A stretch of DNA of 64,000 nt from Benincasa hispida (GCF_009727055.1 NC_052353.1:40719729-40783728), one strand, 5' to 3'. Shown: positions 39,176-51,449, counted from the first letter of the stretch. Notes: generated from the sequence alone by a model not told the origin. A program made the numbers and translations.

Positions 39176-39312
39176 AACTATTAAAAACATTGGAGGGAGA
39201 GAGAATTGGGGAGAGTTCGTAAAATAACCAACTCAACCCCACCACACTTAAAGTTGGTTGTCAAACATTGAGTTGGTAAGAAAATACCAACTCGACCCAA
39301 CTCTCTTTTGTT

Positions 39313-40894
39313 CCAAAAGTTATATTTTAGGTCCTCCAAGTTTGGAAAATGATTCTAAATGGTCCCTAAGTTAATTTGACCATTACTTGATTAATAGAAA
39401 ATGACATAACATATTTATGTGATAAATTTCAAATGAGATGGATAATTTTATTAATTTTATGTTATATTTTTAGATTAAATACATGTATTTTCCATTTTCT
39501 TTTTATTCCATCTATCCCTTTCTCTTCTACCCTCCATTTTTTCTCTTGTCACCTTTTTTTTCTCAAACTTATATAAGGGAGGTTTGAGAATTTAAACTTC
39601 ATATATACTAATTATGTTGACTAATCCTTACATTTGACCTAAATAACTATTTTTTTTTTAAAAAAAAAAAACTATTTTTTTTTAAAACTTTAGATCCTTT
39701 TCATATTAAAAGAAAAGGTTAATAATAATCCAACAGAAAATGGAAAATAAAAGTGTTGTGATGTTAAAATATGATATTTGAAGGCATAGGACCGACTTCA
39801 AAAAATTATTGTTTGTTTGTATCATAGTTGTAGCCACATAGTTTGTCACTATTTTGAGAAAATGGGGTATCCATTATTCATCATCAAACTAAGTGAAAAT
39901 ATACACACCATCTTTCACCATATACTCATTTTTATATAAAAAACCATCTTTCACCATATACTCTAAAAAATATCTTTAATTTTGAATTTTTTCAATAAAA
40001 ACTTTTAGTGTTATTTTTGGGTAAAATTGCTATTTTCTTATTTGTTTTCTATTTTTGATTTTCATCCTATTTAATTGCGTATTTGTGCTTTTTCCATTAA
40101 TGAGACACCTTTATTTTTTTATTTTCGAAATTTCCTCAATGATGGAAGATAAATACATTGATTATGGAGGGAGAAAATGAATTTAATATGATTTTTTAAA
40201 TTTTTATTTGGAGAGAGAAAATACATTTAATATAATATTTTTTCATTTTCAATTAAAGAGAGAAAATGCATTATTTTATGTTCCATTTCATGGTTTCTAG
40301 TGTCTTTTATTTTTCATGTTTGGTTTTTAATATTAAGTGATATATCCCCTTGTTTGTTTTGAGTATTATTTGTTTTATGTAATATATTCCATTATTTATT
40401 TGGTTTATATACCAGTTATTTATGTATACACTTAGGCATCACTTTTGAGGTAATATATTCCCTGATGTTCTAATATGTATGTTAATATACCTTGAAACAT
40501 TGTCAATATACCTTAAAATATATACAATATACAAGATTAAGAGTAAATATTACAATATACGAAATTAAGAGTATATATTATTTAATCGAATTTCTTTATA
40601 AGTTATCTCACGGTATATAAATCACATATTGACTTAATATTCAACATAAATCATAGTATATATCAAATAAACAAAGATACATCCCACAGTTTATAATTCA
40701 CATATATCAAATAAAGAAATGCATATTGACTTGGGGGTTTATAACATATATATTTAGGGTTTAAAAGAAAAAGAAAAGTTCTCCTCGATCTTGGTGCAGT
40801 AGATCTATATAGGCGGTACGAACAAAGTCCATCCTCATCTCTCCATCTTCATATAGGGGTTTATAACACATAACCCTCCATCTTCATCCCTTCT
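39313..40894. other. AT-rich intergenic DNA
   Basis: No gene or element end recognised. Confidence 0.5.
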
Positions 40895-41105
40895 TCTTTA
40901 GCCATAGCCGCCACGAATCTCTCTTCCCATGTTGTTGACTAGATCTACTTGCCTCATTGCCGTCGATCGAATTTGCATGTTCCACCGTGTCGTCGACCAA
41001 ATCTGTTCGCCCCACGTTGTCCGTGTCGTCAATTCGTCCCATATCAGTCGTCTCTCATCGTCGGATTTGCTCGCCCCACACCATCGTCTCCCGCATGCAA
41101 CTCTC
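40895..41105. repeat. CpG-bearing degenerate repeat
   Basis: Words such as CGTCGACCAAATCTG, TTCGCCCCACG and GTCGTCTC recur. Overlapping short open frames exist on both strands, a sign of composition and not of a gene. Confidence 0.35.
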
Positions 41106-41871
41106 AACACCAAAAATGAGAAAAGAGAGGGAGGGGAAAGAAGAAAAGAGAGGAAGGAGGAAGAAATGAACGTAAATCATAGAGGAGAGAATAATATGAA
41201 ATGTATTATTGGAGAGAGAGAATACATGCATGGGAGAGAGAGAATCTTTTATTTATATATATATATATTTGTGTCTTAAAAACAAAGTTCAATAGACCTT
41301 TCTTGTTAAAAAAAATGAAATGTTTAAGACATTAATATAACATAATCGTTATATTTAGGTCTCTATGTTTTTTCATTATTTCTATTGCAGCCCATGCACA
41401 TTAAGTGGTTAGGATAATCATAATTTTATGGGTAAGAAATCAAATTTGAAATAAATATTTCATATATTTTATTTAAAAAGCATAATTTAGGTAGGAAAAT
41501 ATGCATATATGTGTGTAAGAAAAGAATAATATAAAATTGCACAAATGTGTATTCCAAACAATTGAACTCAAACCCAATTCATGAAGGCTTCTATTCCCAT
41601 CATTTCAATTTTACAGTTGGTCGTTAAAGAAAATTGGTTTAAATACTATTTAGACCATAAGTTTACAGCTTAGCCACTATACTTTCAAAATCTTCAACAC
41701 TAGGCTTTCAGAACATCTATTTATGAAATTTTAACTTTAAAATTACACAATGAAAACTCTTTATTATAATTTATGATTGCATTCTAACAATTTCATAGGA
41801 TATGTTGGGCTAAAATTTTGAAAGGAAAAAAATGAAGCCAAACTAAAAATGTAAGATAAAAATGATCGATT

Positions 41872-42391
41872 TAAATCTTACTTTGATTTTTGAACTTTTA
41901 AAAGTGATCGTTTTAATTCTTAAATTTTAAATATTATTTTATTTTGATCACTAAATTTTTAAAAATGATCGTTTTAATCCTTGAACTTTTAAAAAGTACT
42001 TATTTTGGACTGTGATATATACAACTTTTTTAACAAAATGGTGAGAATTTAAAACACTTCTTTTAACAAAATGATTGTTTTTTTAACAACTTTTTTAACA
42101 AAATGAGAGAATTTAAAACACTTTTTTAGTTCAAAATTTTGGTCACTCAATATTTTGAGTGTTAGTTGTTGACAATTTACTTCATCTTCATCTTCCTCAA
42201 TACATCTAGAACCTAGTCATGCAAAAATACAAGCTCCCTCACACTTCTTTTGAAGAGTTAACATAATTTTAATAGTAGGGCTCAAAATAAACACTTTTTA
42301 AAAGTTTAGGGGCTAAACGAACATTTTCTAAAGTTTAGGAATCAAAATATAACCAAATTCAAAGTTAAAAAAACTAAAATAAGATTTTGAA
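41872..42391. mobile_element. Long-hairpin MITE
   Basis: AAATCTTACTTTGATTTTTG at the left is inverted at the right (AAAATAAGATTTTGAAC). The halves share complementary 'gatcgttttaa' and 'taaacgaacatttt' type words. Confidence 0.5.
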
Positions 42392-42649
42392 CCCACTTTA
42401 TTTTAATTTTTAAGGCAGAGGACCAAAAATGGACATTTTGAAAGTGCAAGAGTTATATTGAAAAAAGTAAAAAATAAATTATCCAAAAATAAAATGAACA
42501 TATTGAAGCAAAATAAACCAAAAGTATAACAACTTTAACCCTTAAAAAATTCTAGACATTCACATCAACTGAATAGCAATAAAGATTCTTATTCAGAATT
42601 TGATCTCCTCAACTAGTTGGTCAATCATGATGCTTTAATTGCTACCTGA

Positions 42650-43492
42650 ATGAGAATTAGTATGAAAGATAAAGCATGAGAGAATCACTTGTAAATTACA
42701 ACACAAGCAAAGCTTAAATTCAAGGCATGAAGTTTGCTATAAAAGAAATGAAAAATGCAGAAATAAAACAAGGGGTTAATGACTGACATTAGATGCAACA
42801 AGTCAGCACAAACCAGTTGAAGTCCTTTTGTGTTGGATGGGCTGACAAAAAATAAGTTCGTCTTAGGATTCATGCTCTCAATTATCCTGTGAATAGAAAG
42901 AAAAACCAGGCAAGGGCTGAATTATTAATGACAAATGTTACTTCTCCAAAATACAATATATGTAAGTAGTATCTTCTGTTTTCCTCTTTTAACTGCAATG
43001 TCACCTTGTCTAAGCTTTGGTTTCTGAACAGGGAGATAATGTCGTACCCGATACTAGAAAGTTTCCCTTCACATAGCCTTCGACAATGTAGGATTCTGCT
43101 CAATTGTAACTGTAACCAAACAGATCCACAGAAAAAGGAAGATCGCTTCATGCACGCGAGTTGATTGCCTACCGATGTTCTTCCCTCAAATGTTTCTCGC
43201 CTTTTCAGTAACCAAGCACACATGGATGGAAAAAGTACTTAGACTATATCCGCCCCATATACTCCTGGTGATGAATGTCATGTAAACCCCACAATAAAGC
43301 AGAGCAAGATTATAACAATAACAGGGTGATAGAGAACTTGTAAAGCTTTGGGAAGTTCCATAAAGTAATACTCTTCCAGCTCATATCAAGCAAACTATAT
43401 AATCATAAAGAGACAAATCAGTTTACAGGTTGAAGGGTGGATGTTGCAAACTTGAGATGGTAGAGAAATTTACTTGAGAGCAACAGCCAATT
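42650..43492 (-). other. ZOP1 3' flank or 3' UTR, function unresolved
   Basis: This stretch is less AT-rich than the neighbouring intergenic DNA and shows no repeat family seen elsewhere in the window. It could be a long or spliced 3' UTR of ZOP1. A 113-codon open frame at 42882-43223 on the minus strand resembles no family I know and is probably not a protein. Confidence 0.3.
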
Positions 43493-46489
43493 TCAAGGCA
43501 ATTTGTAAAGGCCGAGGAGTGGCTTCTCTCTTTGTTCAACCCTCTTCTTCGCAGCCTCCCTTGCTTTGAGTGCAGCCTTTTCTTCTTCAGATATAGCCTT
43601 TTGCTTCTCATCTGGCCTCTTCCTCTTACCAACAGCAACTGATGAAGGAGCACCTTTAACGGATCGCTTCGGGTTTAAAGAAGCTGAAACAACTAACCCA
43701 GGCGGAGGCCCACTTTCCCCTTTATCCACATTTTTGTCTTTTATAGCTGCACTGGCGGAGGCTGATGATGGCTTCGCTAAAACTGGTTTCTTATGTTTGG
43801 AGTTCAAAAAGTATTGAGGCGAAGAATGTGCCTCTTCCTGTGTTACCCACTTGCCTGTTGCAGACACTTAACTTGGTAAGCAACAAATACTCGTATTTAA
43901 AAGTTCATTTTCCCAAAAATCAATCAGTACCAATGGCATCGGAGTAGTAGAAGCCTGAACTTGAATCATAGTAAAAACCGTTGCTTTCGTTATAATAATA
44001 GCCTGAAGTGCTGTCAAGCTCCCATTCTGTCATCATTGAGAGCTGTATCAGTTTGAAGAACACGATCAAGAATAAGATGAAGATAAATGATAATGATCAG
44101 TAATAGGCTCACAAAAGGGTAAAAGAAAAGAATTATCCAAATGGATAAGCTGATGGACCTAACATTGAATATAAAATGTTTGTCTTCCTGTCCTTTTTTC
44201 CCTTCATTTCTTATCAAGGGAATTGCTTGTTTCTTACCAAAGCATAGAAAAGACTTTCTTTACCACTTAAAGTGACAAACACATAGGAATGAAAGTAAAG
44301 CAAAAATAATTTATCCAGCCTTCTGGTCTCATACTGAAATTGTAAGTGGTTACAGGTTAGAACTTACAACGTGTTCCATACCCAATAAATTGATAGAAAC
44401 CCTTACACTGATATAGGAGTGTCCTAACAAAGGAAGGCTCAATTTATCGACTATCTATGTGAACACCCATGCATAATAAATATGCACATAATATTATGTC
44501 CAATTACATAGAACTTTCAGTTAAGTAGATCAGATTGTTATAAATATCAATGGAATGGTATTCTCAGAGCATTGTCAATAGATGCGCAAATGCGCATCAA
44601 ATAAAGGCATTTATTTTAAGAAAGTTCTGGAGAAAGATATATTAATGCATTTCTTAAAACGAATAAATTGCAACTTTGCAGTACTTACCCTCTTCACCAT
44701 TTTCTTGAACATTAACAGGAAGTGCATGAGAATCTTTAGCTTCCCGCAAATTTGCTATGTCCTTCTGATAACTACGATTGGCTTTCTGTAGAATTGAAAA
44801 CAAAATAGGATTGAACAATGTAAAAAGATAAAAGTTCTTGGATCAAGCACACTACTGTTCTTGCTATCAACATGATGAATATACTAAGGCCATACACTCA
44901 GAGGACTCAGGCCCCTGTTGCATGAACTTAAAATTTTGGTGCTTACCCCTGTTATTTAAAGTTTCAGCAACTTCACGTCTCTTCTCAGAAAGGATCCCTT
45001 TTGTTATTTTGGATAAGATACTCAAAAGAATACTCACTCAAGAAAAATCAATCGTGAAAAATGAATTATAGTAGGACATTACTATCTATTCTTACTAGAC
45101 ATGTACATCAGGCTCAAGAAAGAGCCCACATTAGCCCACATTATATACTCGAGTATAATCTACATACAACTATTTGATTTTAAGAACCCTATTAGGGAAA
45201 CTGCACCGAAATTAACAGCTCAAGTTCAAAGCAGAAACTACATTCATCTTTCACAATTCACTAATTCAACAACCACAAGCTAACCTTTGTTAAGCTAAAG
45301 ATTAAGGATGCATGAGCATGTAAACAGCTTGGTTCCTTTGCAATACTGATGCGAAGCAAGCAGATAGTTTAACTTTATGTCTTTAACCCAATCCCTATCT
45401 ACAATAAAGTTGACACGAGAATTCATAACTTTTAGTACATTAAGGCTTACTATAATACTTCTGAACAGAACCAAGCCACCAAGATTTGAAAGTTGAAACA
45501 GATGAATACTACTATACTTTGTCATCAACAAAGATATGATGAATAGCGAGTTTATTCACTTACTGCCTCAATCTGCTCAATGGCACGTACTGCTTCCTTT
45601 TGTTCTTTGTCCTTGGCAGCATTCTCTTTTCTCATGTTCGCAAGCTTTTTGGCAACATTGTCCTTATGACGTTGGCCGAGCTCATGATTTCGGATTGTTG
45701 AAGGATTATTTGAAATAAATATTTTGCAGAAGTCGCACCATTTGTTACCTTGGCTAACCCAATACTGGAAAGGGGGATAAAAAAAATAAATAAAAAATAA
45801 ATAAATAACTGTTTAGCAGTCTTGCAGCCATGGATAATCATTCTAACTAAAATAAATGTTTATCCACACGACTGAACTCCCAAACACTCAAAATATACAA
45901 AATTCAAGATCACAGATTTCAGTCCCAAAATGTGAATCAAAACATAGACAACAATTTAAAATAAAAAAAACGGTCACATGGAAGGTGAATATGTACACAC
46001 ACATATGTTGAAATGAAAATGTATACTTGAAACCAAACTACAACTTGCCCCAAATACTGAAATGAAAACTGGCATCACAACCAACATAAACATGAAGCAA
46101 ATTTTCAATTTTCAAATGCAAAAGCTTTCAGAAACTACACATTATACATGCTTTCCAAAACTAGTGAATGAAGCAAAAATAGTAAGAACATAAAATATGC
46201 AAATAATTCGCCTTTTTTATCCTCTTATCAAAACAAAAGATCAACAAACGATAAAACCAAACAATAAATCAGCAATATTCAAAGCTCGTGGAAAATGCCA
46301 GTATTGGCTTTCTATCCAGCCATGTTTAGTTTTGGAGTGGCCATGTGAATTTTAAACATGGAAAGAAATCAAATAGCTTAGCTGCTTCCGATCATTTCAA
46401 GTTCATCAAAAAGTAAATATACGCAAGAATCCTACCAAAAAGGATTAAAGGGAAAACAAAGAATTTAAAGAAATGAATACCTCAGTCAT
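43493..46489 (-). CDS. ZOP1: ZOP1-like zinc-finger and OCRE-domain protein, five exons
   Basis: Exons in reading order: 46489-46481, 45764-45564, 44785-44689, 44026-43931 and 43854-43493. They give 765 nt, 254 aa plus stop. All four introns are GT-AG; two begin GTAAGT. The first exon codes only MTE. Residues 4-40 form a U1-type zinc finger (C13, C16, H30, H36). A charged helix follows (about 45-90), then an OCRE domain at about 103-150 with aromatic repeats YYY (112), FYY (120), FYY (128) and W137. The tail carries SASLNPKRSVKGAPSS, a KRKRP basic patch (possible nuclear signal), a Lys/Glu helix and LLGLYKLP. Length and order match Arabidopsis ZOP1 (about 240 aa), a spliceosome-associated nucleic-acid-binding protein needed for pre-mRNA splicing and RNA-directed DNA methylation. 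The reading frame is intact, so it is probably functional. Confidence 0.93.
45765..46480 (-). other. ZOP1 intron 1, with a transposon-derived 34-nt segment
   Basis: This 716-bp intron follows the three-codon first exon. It is AT-rich. It contains at 46305-46338 a stretch identical to 49144-49177 in the antisense ORF of the gypsy element downstream. Nothing else coding is seen in it. Confidence 0.85.
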
Positions 46490-46780
46490 GATTCAGCGGC
46501 TGGCAGAATTGTACAAACACTGGAACTTGTATTGAACGCCAAAATTGGGGTAATTATCGAGCTTGTAGCCGTAATATGTTTGGAAATCGAAGAAATTGGG
46601 GGAAATTGACGCAAAAAGATTGAAGAAGAAGAAATCTTAAACCCTAAATCTGGCGGTGGATGAGTAGATCCATTGAATTTTGGGGAATCAATGACATTAG
46701 GGTTTGGAAAGAATCGGGTTGTGGATTCAGTTCAATTCAAATAGCAACCGGGCGGTCGGCAGAGTAGATGGGAATTTGCA
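46490..46780 (-). promoter_or_regulatory. ZOP1 leader and proximal promoter with two telo-boxes
   Basis: Upstream of the start codon lie two copies of the telo-box AAACCCTAA in opposite orientation, at 46639-46647 (plus strand) and 46697-46705 (minus strand). Telo-boxes are common near the start sites of plant housekeeping and RNA-processing genes. The transcription start is not resolved; no clear TATA box was seen. Confidence 0.4.
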
Positions 46781-47569
46781 TTTTCTATTTCTTGATTTTC
46801 TTTTTCTTTATTTGTTAAAATTTTTGTTCATAAAAATATAGATGAAAATATAATAAAATGATAAGTTAATAAATAATTCGTATTGAAAAAAATTAAAGAA
46901 TATATTTTAGTTAGTAAATTAATGTTATATAATTTTAAATAAATTAAAATATCATTTATTTATATTATATTTATATTAATAACATTTTGTTGTTTATTTA
47001 TAATTTTATGGATTTTTTTTATAATATAATGAGAACCATCATGTAAATGTCCGTATGTCTATATAAATTTAACAAAACTTCTATATTTATCTTACCGTGA
47101 ATTTTATATCTCTATTTCTTTTTTTAAAAGAAAAAACTTTTATTTTGTATTTGTCATTAAATGTGGGTAAAATATTTTTTTTACCTAAGTTTTGAGTATT
47201 TCATTTTTAGATTTCAAAAACTTACGTCTTTGTTTAGAAATTTTGAGTTTAATTTTTTATTTGTCTTTAAATTTTAAAATATTATATTTTTATTCTTGAG
47301 TTCTGAATTTATTTTCTATTTGGCCTCGTATCAAAACTTTACGTTTTTACCTTGATTTTTTTACTAAGGCTCGCTTTTAGTTATTTGTGTTAATTTTCAT
47401 TATTTTTCGATCACTATTAAAATGAATCAAAAAATTCATATCACAATTATTCAAAATTAATTAATTAGAAGTTAACACCAAGGGCTACAAGCAAGCAATT
47501 ATTATTCACAAGTAAAAGTGTAAAATCTAGAAATATATTAACAAAATGAAAATTAAACTCAAAATTCGA
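46781..47569. other. Intergenic DNA upstream of ZOP1
   Basis: AT-rich, with a MITE-like arm of 'ttttaccttgattttt' words near 47350. No gene. Confidence 0.45.
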
Positions 47570-48283
47570 GAAAAATATGTGGATACTGAAAATTGCACAG
47601 ACGGTAGATTTGTATTTGGAGAAGAATAATTGGATATCCTGCAAGAAAAGTGAGTAAAACTAACATCGGTGTGGTGTTGAGCCAAATCCACTCTGATGCT
47701 CAAGTTAGAATCGGGTTTGAATTTGAGTCAAGTGGTAACAGTTAGCATAGGTTGAAAAACATAGACCTCTTTAACAGTACCTTTTGAATTATATAGGTCG
47801 TCCATGTAATAACTGAACATAACTTGTCTCTTCGGCTTCTAAGCCATCATTAATCATTACTTTATATGTTTTCCACCTGAACCATCATTATCCAAGCTAT
47901 TACGAACTTCAACTCTTAATGTGCTTGACCTTTGGGTGGAAGTATGATTTTTGATTTACCAATAATGATTCTTAAGGTGTTATGCTTCTTTAATAATGTA
48001 ATAATCAAGTTGCACAGACGGAATTGTGTAAATAAATAGTCTTTAAATTAACCCTCTTAAAATAGGTTATCACTCATATTCCTTTTCTTGAAAATCTAAT
48101 GCATAGTCAAAAAAGGTTATGAAAATCAAGCACAATTTAGTGTAAAAATGGATTGGGAGTTGGTGGCCAACCTCATTAGATTTGGGTTGACCTCATTTAG
48201 AGTTCAGTTGGGCTCATAGGCCCAGCTGCTAACCCATAAAGGTTGGCTTTTTCTCCAACCCCCTCTTTTTTTGTCTTGCCAAC

Positions 48284-48323
48284 CGGGCTTTGAAGCCCGA
48301 CTGCCAGCCCCTTACGGGCTGGC
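48284..48323. repeat. Two adjacent GC-rich hairpins
   Basis: CGGGCT-TTGA-AGCCCG (48284-48299) and GCCAGCCC-CTTAC-GGGCTGGC (48303-48323) are both perfect and lie 3 bp apart. Confidence 0.8.
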
Positions 48324-48754
48324 TTCTTCCTTCACGGTGGAGGGATGGGCAGTCCGGCTGCCACCCCCATTCATTCCTTTTTTTTCCATATATATATATA
48401 TACTTAAACTTCTTTATTTAAATATATATTTCTTATTTATGCATATATCATTCCATATGCACAAGATACAATATTGTTTTAACCGAAAGCCATTTGAAAT
48501 TCTATTAGCTTGGTTTCTATCTTTGGGTTGCCTATCGAGCTTGGCTGGCTTTCTTTAGCTCAACTTCCTTTACTCATAACCTTGGATTTAATTATGCTAT
48601 TTGGGTTCAATTTCACCCTCCACAGTTGCCCTTTTCTCGAACTGGGTGACTCAAATCCTCTAGTTGGAGCCAAGCTCGAGACTTACCTCTCAAGCTTTCC
48701 TAGCATCCATGTTTTGGCTTGGCTTAGGTGAAGAACTTTGTTTTTCGTGCCAGA

Positions 48755-48800
48755 ATCCCTTATAAAAAAGGGTTTACTTGGCCACCAAACTCACCACACT
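48755..48800 (+). promoter_or_regulatory. Candidate TATA promoter for the antisense ORF
   Basis: CTTATAAAAAAGGG lies about 115 bp before the first ATG of the antisense ORF and is followed by a CA-rich stretch typical of plant leaders. Activity is inferred only from position. Confidence 0.35.
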
Positions 48801-48875
48801 TAATCTTCATCTTTAATCCCTCATTCCTCAAGGTAATTTACTACTTGACTTATGTTTTCCTTTTTTTTTCTATCC

Positions 48876-50945
48876 ATGGAGAATACCCGAGTCTTAATTC
48901 CTAGGATTGATGAGTCGACCGATTCTGACAATTCCAACTTTGTTCCTAATCAAAGGGCTCCAAACCGTACACGGAAGGAACGTGAGTTACAAAGTGATAA
49001 TTTAACTTCTCACGCTCTTCCTTCAAGTCCATTAACTATAAACGCCTTAAATTCTCTTAGGATCAAATTCCTAATTCCCGATTCGGTTCACATGAGAATT
49101 CCTTCCTAAGGTGAAGATCCATCTAATCCACCCCTAGGCGAAGTGGCTTTCTATCCAGCCATGTTTAGTTTTGGAGTCAGACTTCCCATTCACCCTTTCA
49201 TTCAACAATTCTTAACTTATGTAAACGTAGTCCCCTTTCAATTATTTCCAAATTCTTACTACATGCTATTAGGGTGTTATGTCCTCTGGCTCCAACTAGG
49301 TAACTCAAACCCTATTACTATGGAGGAATTTATGTCCCTTCATACTCTTAAGACAATAAAGTCCTTGTCAAATTTTTATTATGTCACTATTCGCAAAGGG
49401 AACTCTGTTGTCTCTTGTCCAACCACCACGAAGGGGTGGAATAAACAATGATTTTCTGCCAGTGGTGACTGGCTCGTCTCGAGCTACGGAGAGCCCTCTT
49501 TACTAATCCCGACCGAGTTTCGGACTTTTAGTAAGTTTTTGGCACGTTCGTTCGATCGGGACGTATTTTTATAATTTATTCTTTTTTTTTTTTTTTTTTT
49601 TTTTTTGCAGTTGACTACAAGCCTACCTTGACTCGTGCGGTTATTACGTTTTGAGACTCAACTCTTTTGATTGACAGCTTTGCTTCGCTACGGTCCCAAT
49701 TTGGTTCAGTAAGAGTTCTTAGACGGTTTTAAACTCGACCCGTCTACCCACATAGGTCTGACTGAAGCTCTCTTTTTAAAAAAAGAAAATATATATTTGT
49801 AGAGAATTAATTTGAAGTTTACTCTTCTCTTTTTCCTTTTTAGGAATGCACCTCAAAAGAGCTTGCATCAAAGGATACATGATGGATTTGGGGCCAATGC
49901 ACGTGCCACCCAATTTCATCTGTCGAACCCTCTTTCCATGCCTTGCACAGGTGAGCTAAGAGAATATAATCTCGCATAAAATCTCCCTGATGAGCCACCT
50001 TCCCAAGGTCCATGCATTCGAACCTCACCCTGTCATAACCCTTATACTTCTACTGTGATAATCCCAACCCCTTCAATTACTGTAGGCTCTACCTCGTCTC
50101 TTTCATACCCTTTTGACTTCAACGGGCCATACAAGTCCGACGGTGATGAGACTACCTTCTTAACTTGCGCTATGGCTCAATGGACTGGAGTGAGCAAGAA
50201 AGTACCGACCCAATGGCATGTTGATCCTAGGTCGGGTGTTGCCCAACAACATCTTCGCTTAGTAAGTAATTCTGTTGGATCATATCTTTGTCTTTTCTGT
50301 GTACACAATTTGTTCTAACCTTTCTCACTCTTACAGGCATCCTATAAAATGATTATGTCTTGCCAAAAATTAAGCAATGAAGTAGAATTTCATAAGCTGA
50401 ATCATGTGAAGCTGCGTGAAGTGGTGGAGACCCTTAGGAGAAATATTGTTTCTCGTAGGGAATTTGATCGAGTTTCTGATTTGTATGTCGAGACGTCCAC
50501 TCGGCTTGCTTGTTCTCAAGCATCCTTAGCTACACTTCAAACTCAGATGACACTTTAGTAAATGAGTTGAAGGAGACATTTTCGGTGGTTAAAGCTGAGT
50601 TGCATGAGGCTCGAACCAAGCTTTCAGATTCTAAATACTTGGCTGAGAGTTTTCAGAAAATGGAGGCATACAGCCAGATGAGGACGACTGCCTTCAATGT
50701 GGGGTAATGTTGGCTATGGGCATCGTCAAGGCAAAATACCCTATCGTTGACGGTGATCTCATCCAATCTGAAACTGAGGCCTGGGGTAATGATGAGACTC
50801 GAGGGATGATAATGTGGGTATCTTTGCTAGCTAAGCCTTGCAAATTGCCCCTCAGCCTGCCTTTGATGATCTTCTTCAAGGAGTTCCTGATTTTCCTGAT
50901 TCGGGGACTCTTGCGGAACTCAGCGATATTGGTCACATAGATGAA
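48876..50945 (+). pseudogene. Antisense ORF of the gypsy element (Transposase_28-like), with introns
   Basis: It lies on the strand opposite pol, between integrase and the presumed 3' LTR. It starts MENTRVLIPRIDEST and is open to 49562 except for one stop at 49107-49109. The segment VAFYPAMFSFGVRLPIHPF resembles the 'putative gypsy type transposon' family (PF04195). A later exon from 50337 is coiled-coil (ASYKMIMSCQKLSNEVEF and VNELKETFSVVKAELHEART). A canonical intron can be placed at 50262-50336 (GTAAGT to ACAG); another donor GTGAGC lies near 49951. It ends near 50945 with an acidic tail. Extra antisense ORFs of this kind are known from Tat elements. Function is unknown, and stops make this copy inactive. 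Confidence 0.6.
49582..49606. repeat. Poly-T run of 25 inside a putative intron of the antisense ORF
   Basis: The run is followed by GCAG, an intron acceptor-like end; a GTATTT donor-like site is at 49563. The predicted intron would be only 48 bp, short for a plant. Confidence 0.7.
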
Positions 50946-51449
50946 TAGACTTTCTTTTGTTTTTTGGATTTATTATCATTCTTATTAGAGCATGTGATTG
51001 TTTTATTCGCAGCTCAAGCTGATAGCTTGAGCTAGCAGCTTAGTTGAGAAAAATTTGAAACTCCAACACTTAATGTAGAGTTTTATACTTGATTTTTTTG
51101 TTTGCAACTCGACTTATGGGAATTTACTTATTCAGCTCTTACTTATCCAAAGTTGCAGCTCGGCTTTGCTTGGAAGACAAGCTTGTAGCTTGCCTATTAA
51201 AATCTTCTATATTCCAGCTTTTCTTTATTATTGCTCCTTGCCTCTCATTCACACATGAATAACTTTATGCATAAAAGAAAGGACGTCGTTGCCTGAGTAA
51301 ACTCTAAGATTCAAAATGCTCATTGTCAATTTCAAAAGTGAAAAATCTTAATACTCGAATTGAAAGAAATTTTAAATCTTTTGCTAAAATTTTGAAGCAA
51401 ATATAGGAAGTAAAAATTTGTTTATCAAGAAACTACTGAAAATAAATTT

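Larger units (their letters stand above)
37745..39312. mobile_element. TIR element with degenerate GTCGG core
   Basis: The left end carries GAGTTGTGTTGAGTTGG and further GTTGAGTTGG words. The right end carries the inverted CCAACTCGACCCAACTC. Between them are a 61-base poly-T, a purine-rich block and a degenerate repeat. No transposase is seen and the TSD is unclear. Confidence 0.45.
47570..48875. other. Possible 3' LTR/UTR of the gypsy element and start of the antisense ORF
   Basis: The region between ZOP1 and the antisense ORF has no reading frame. It holds a GC-rich stretch with two hairpins (48284-48323) and, just before the antisense ORF, a TATAAAAAAG box near 48761 on the plus strand. 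It lies where the gypsy 3' LTR should be, but its ends and a matching 5' LTR cannot be shown inside this window. Confidence 0.35.

Noticed and set aside
40929..41279. 116-codon plus-strand frame with partners in other frames
   Set aside because: All frames are open because of the CpG-bearing repeat; no start context, motif or splice pattern.
42882..43223. 113-codon minus-strand frame downstream of ZOP1
   Set aside because: No recognised motif; more likely ZOP1 3' UTR or intergenic.
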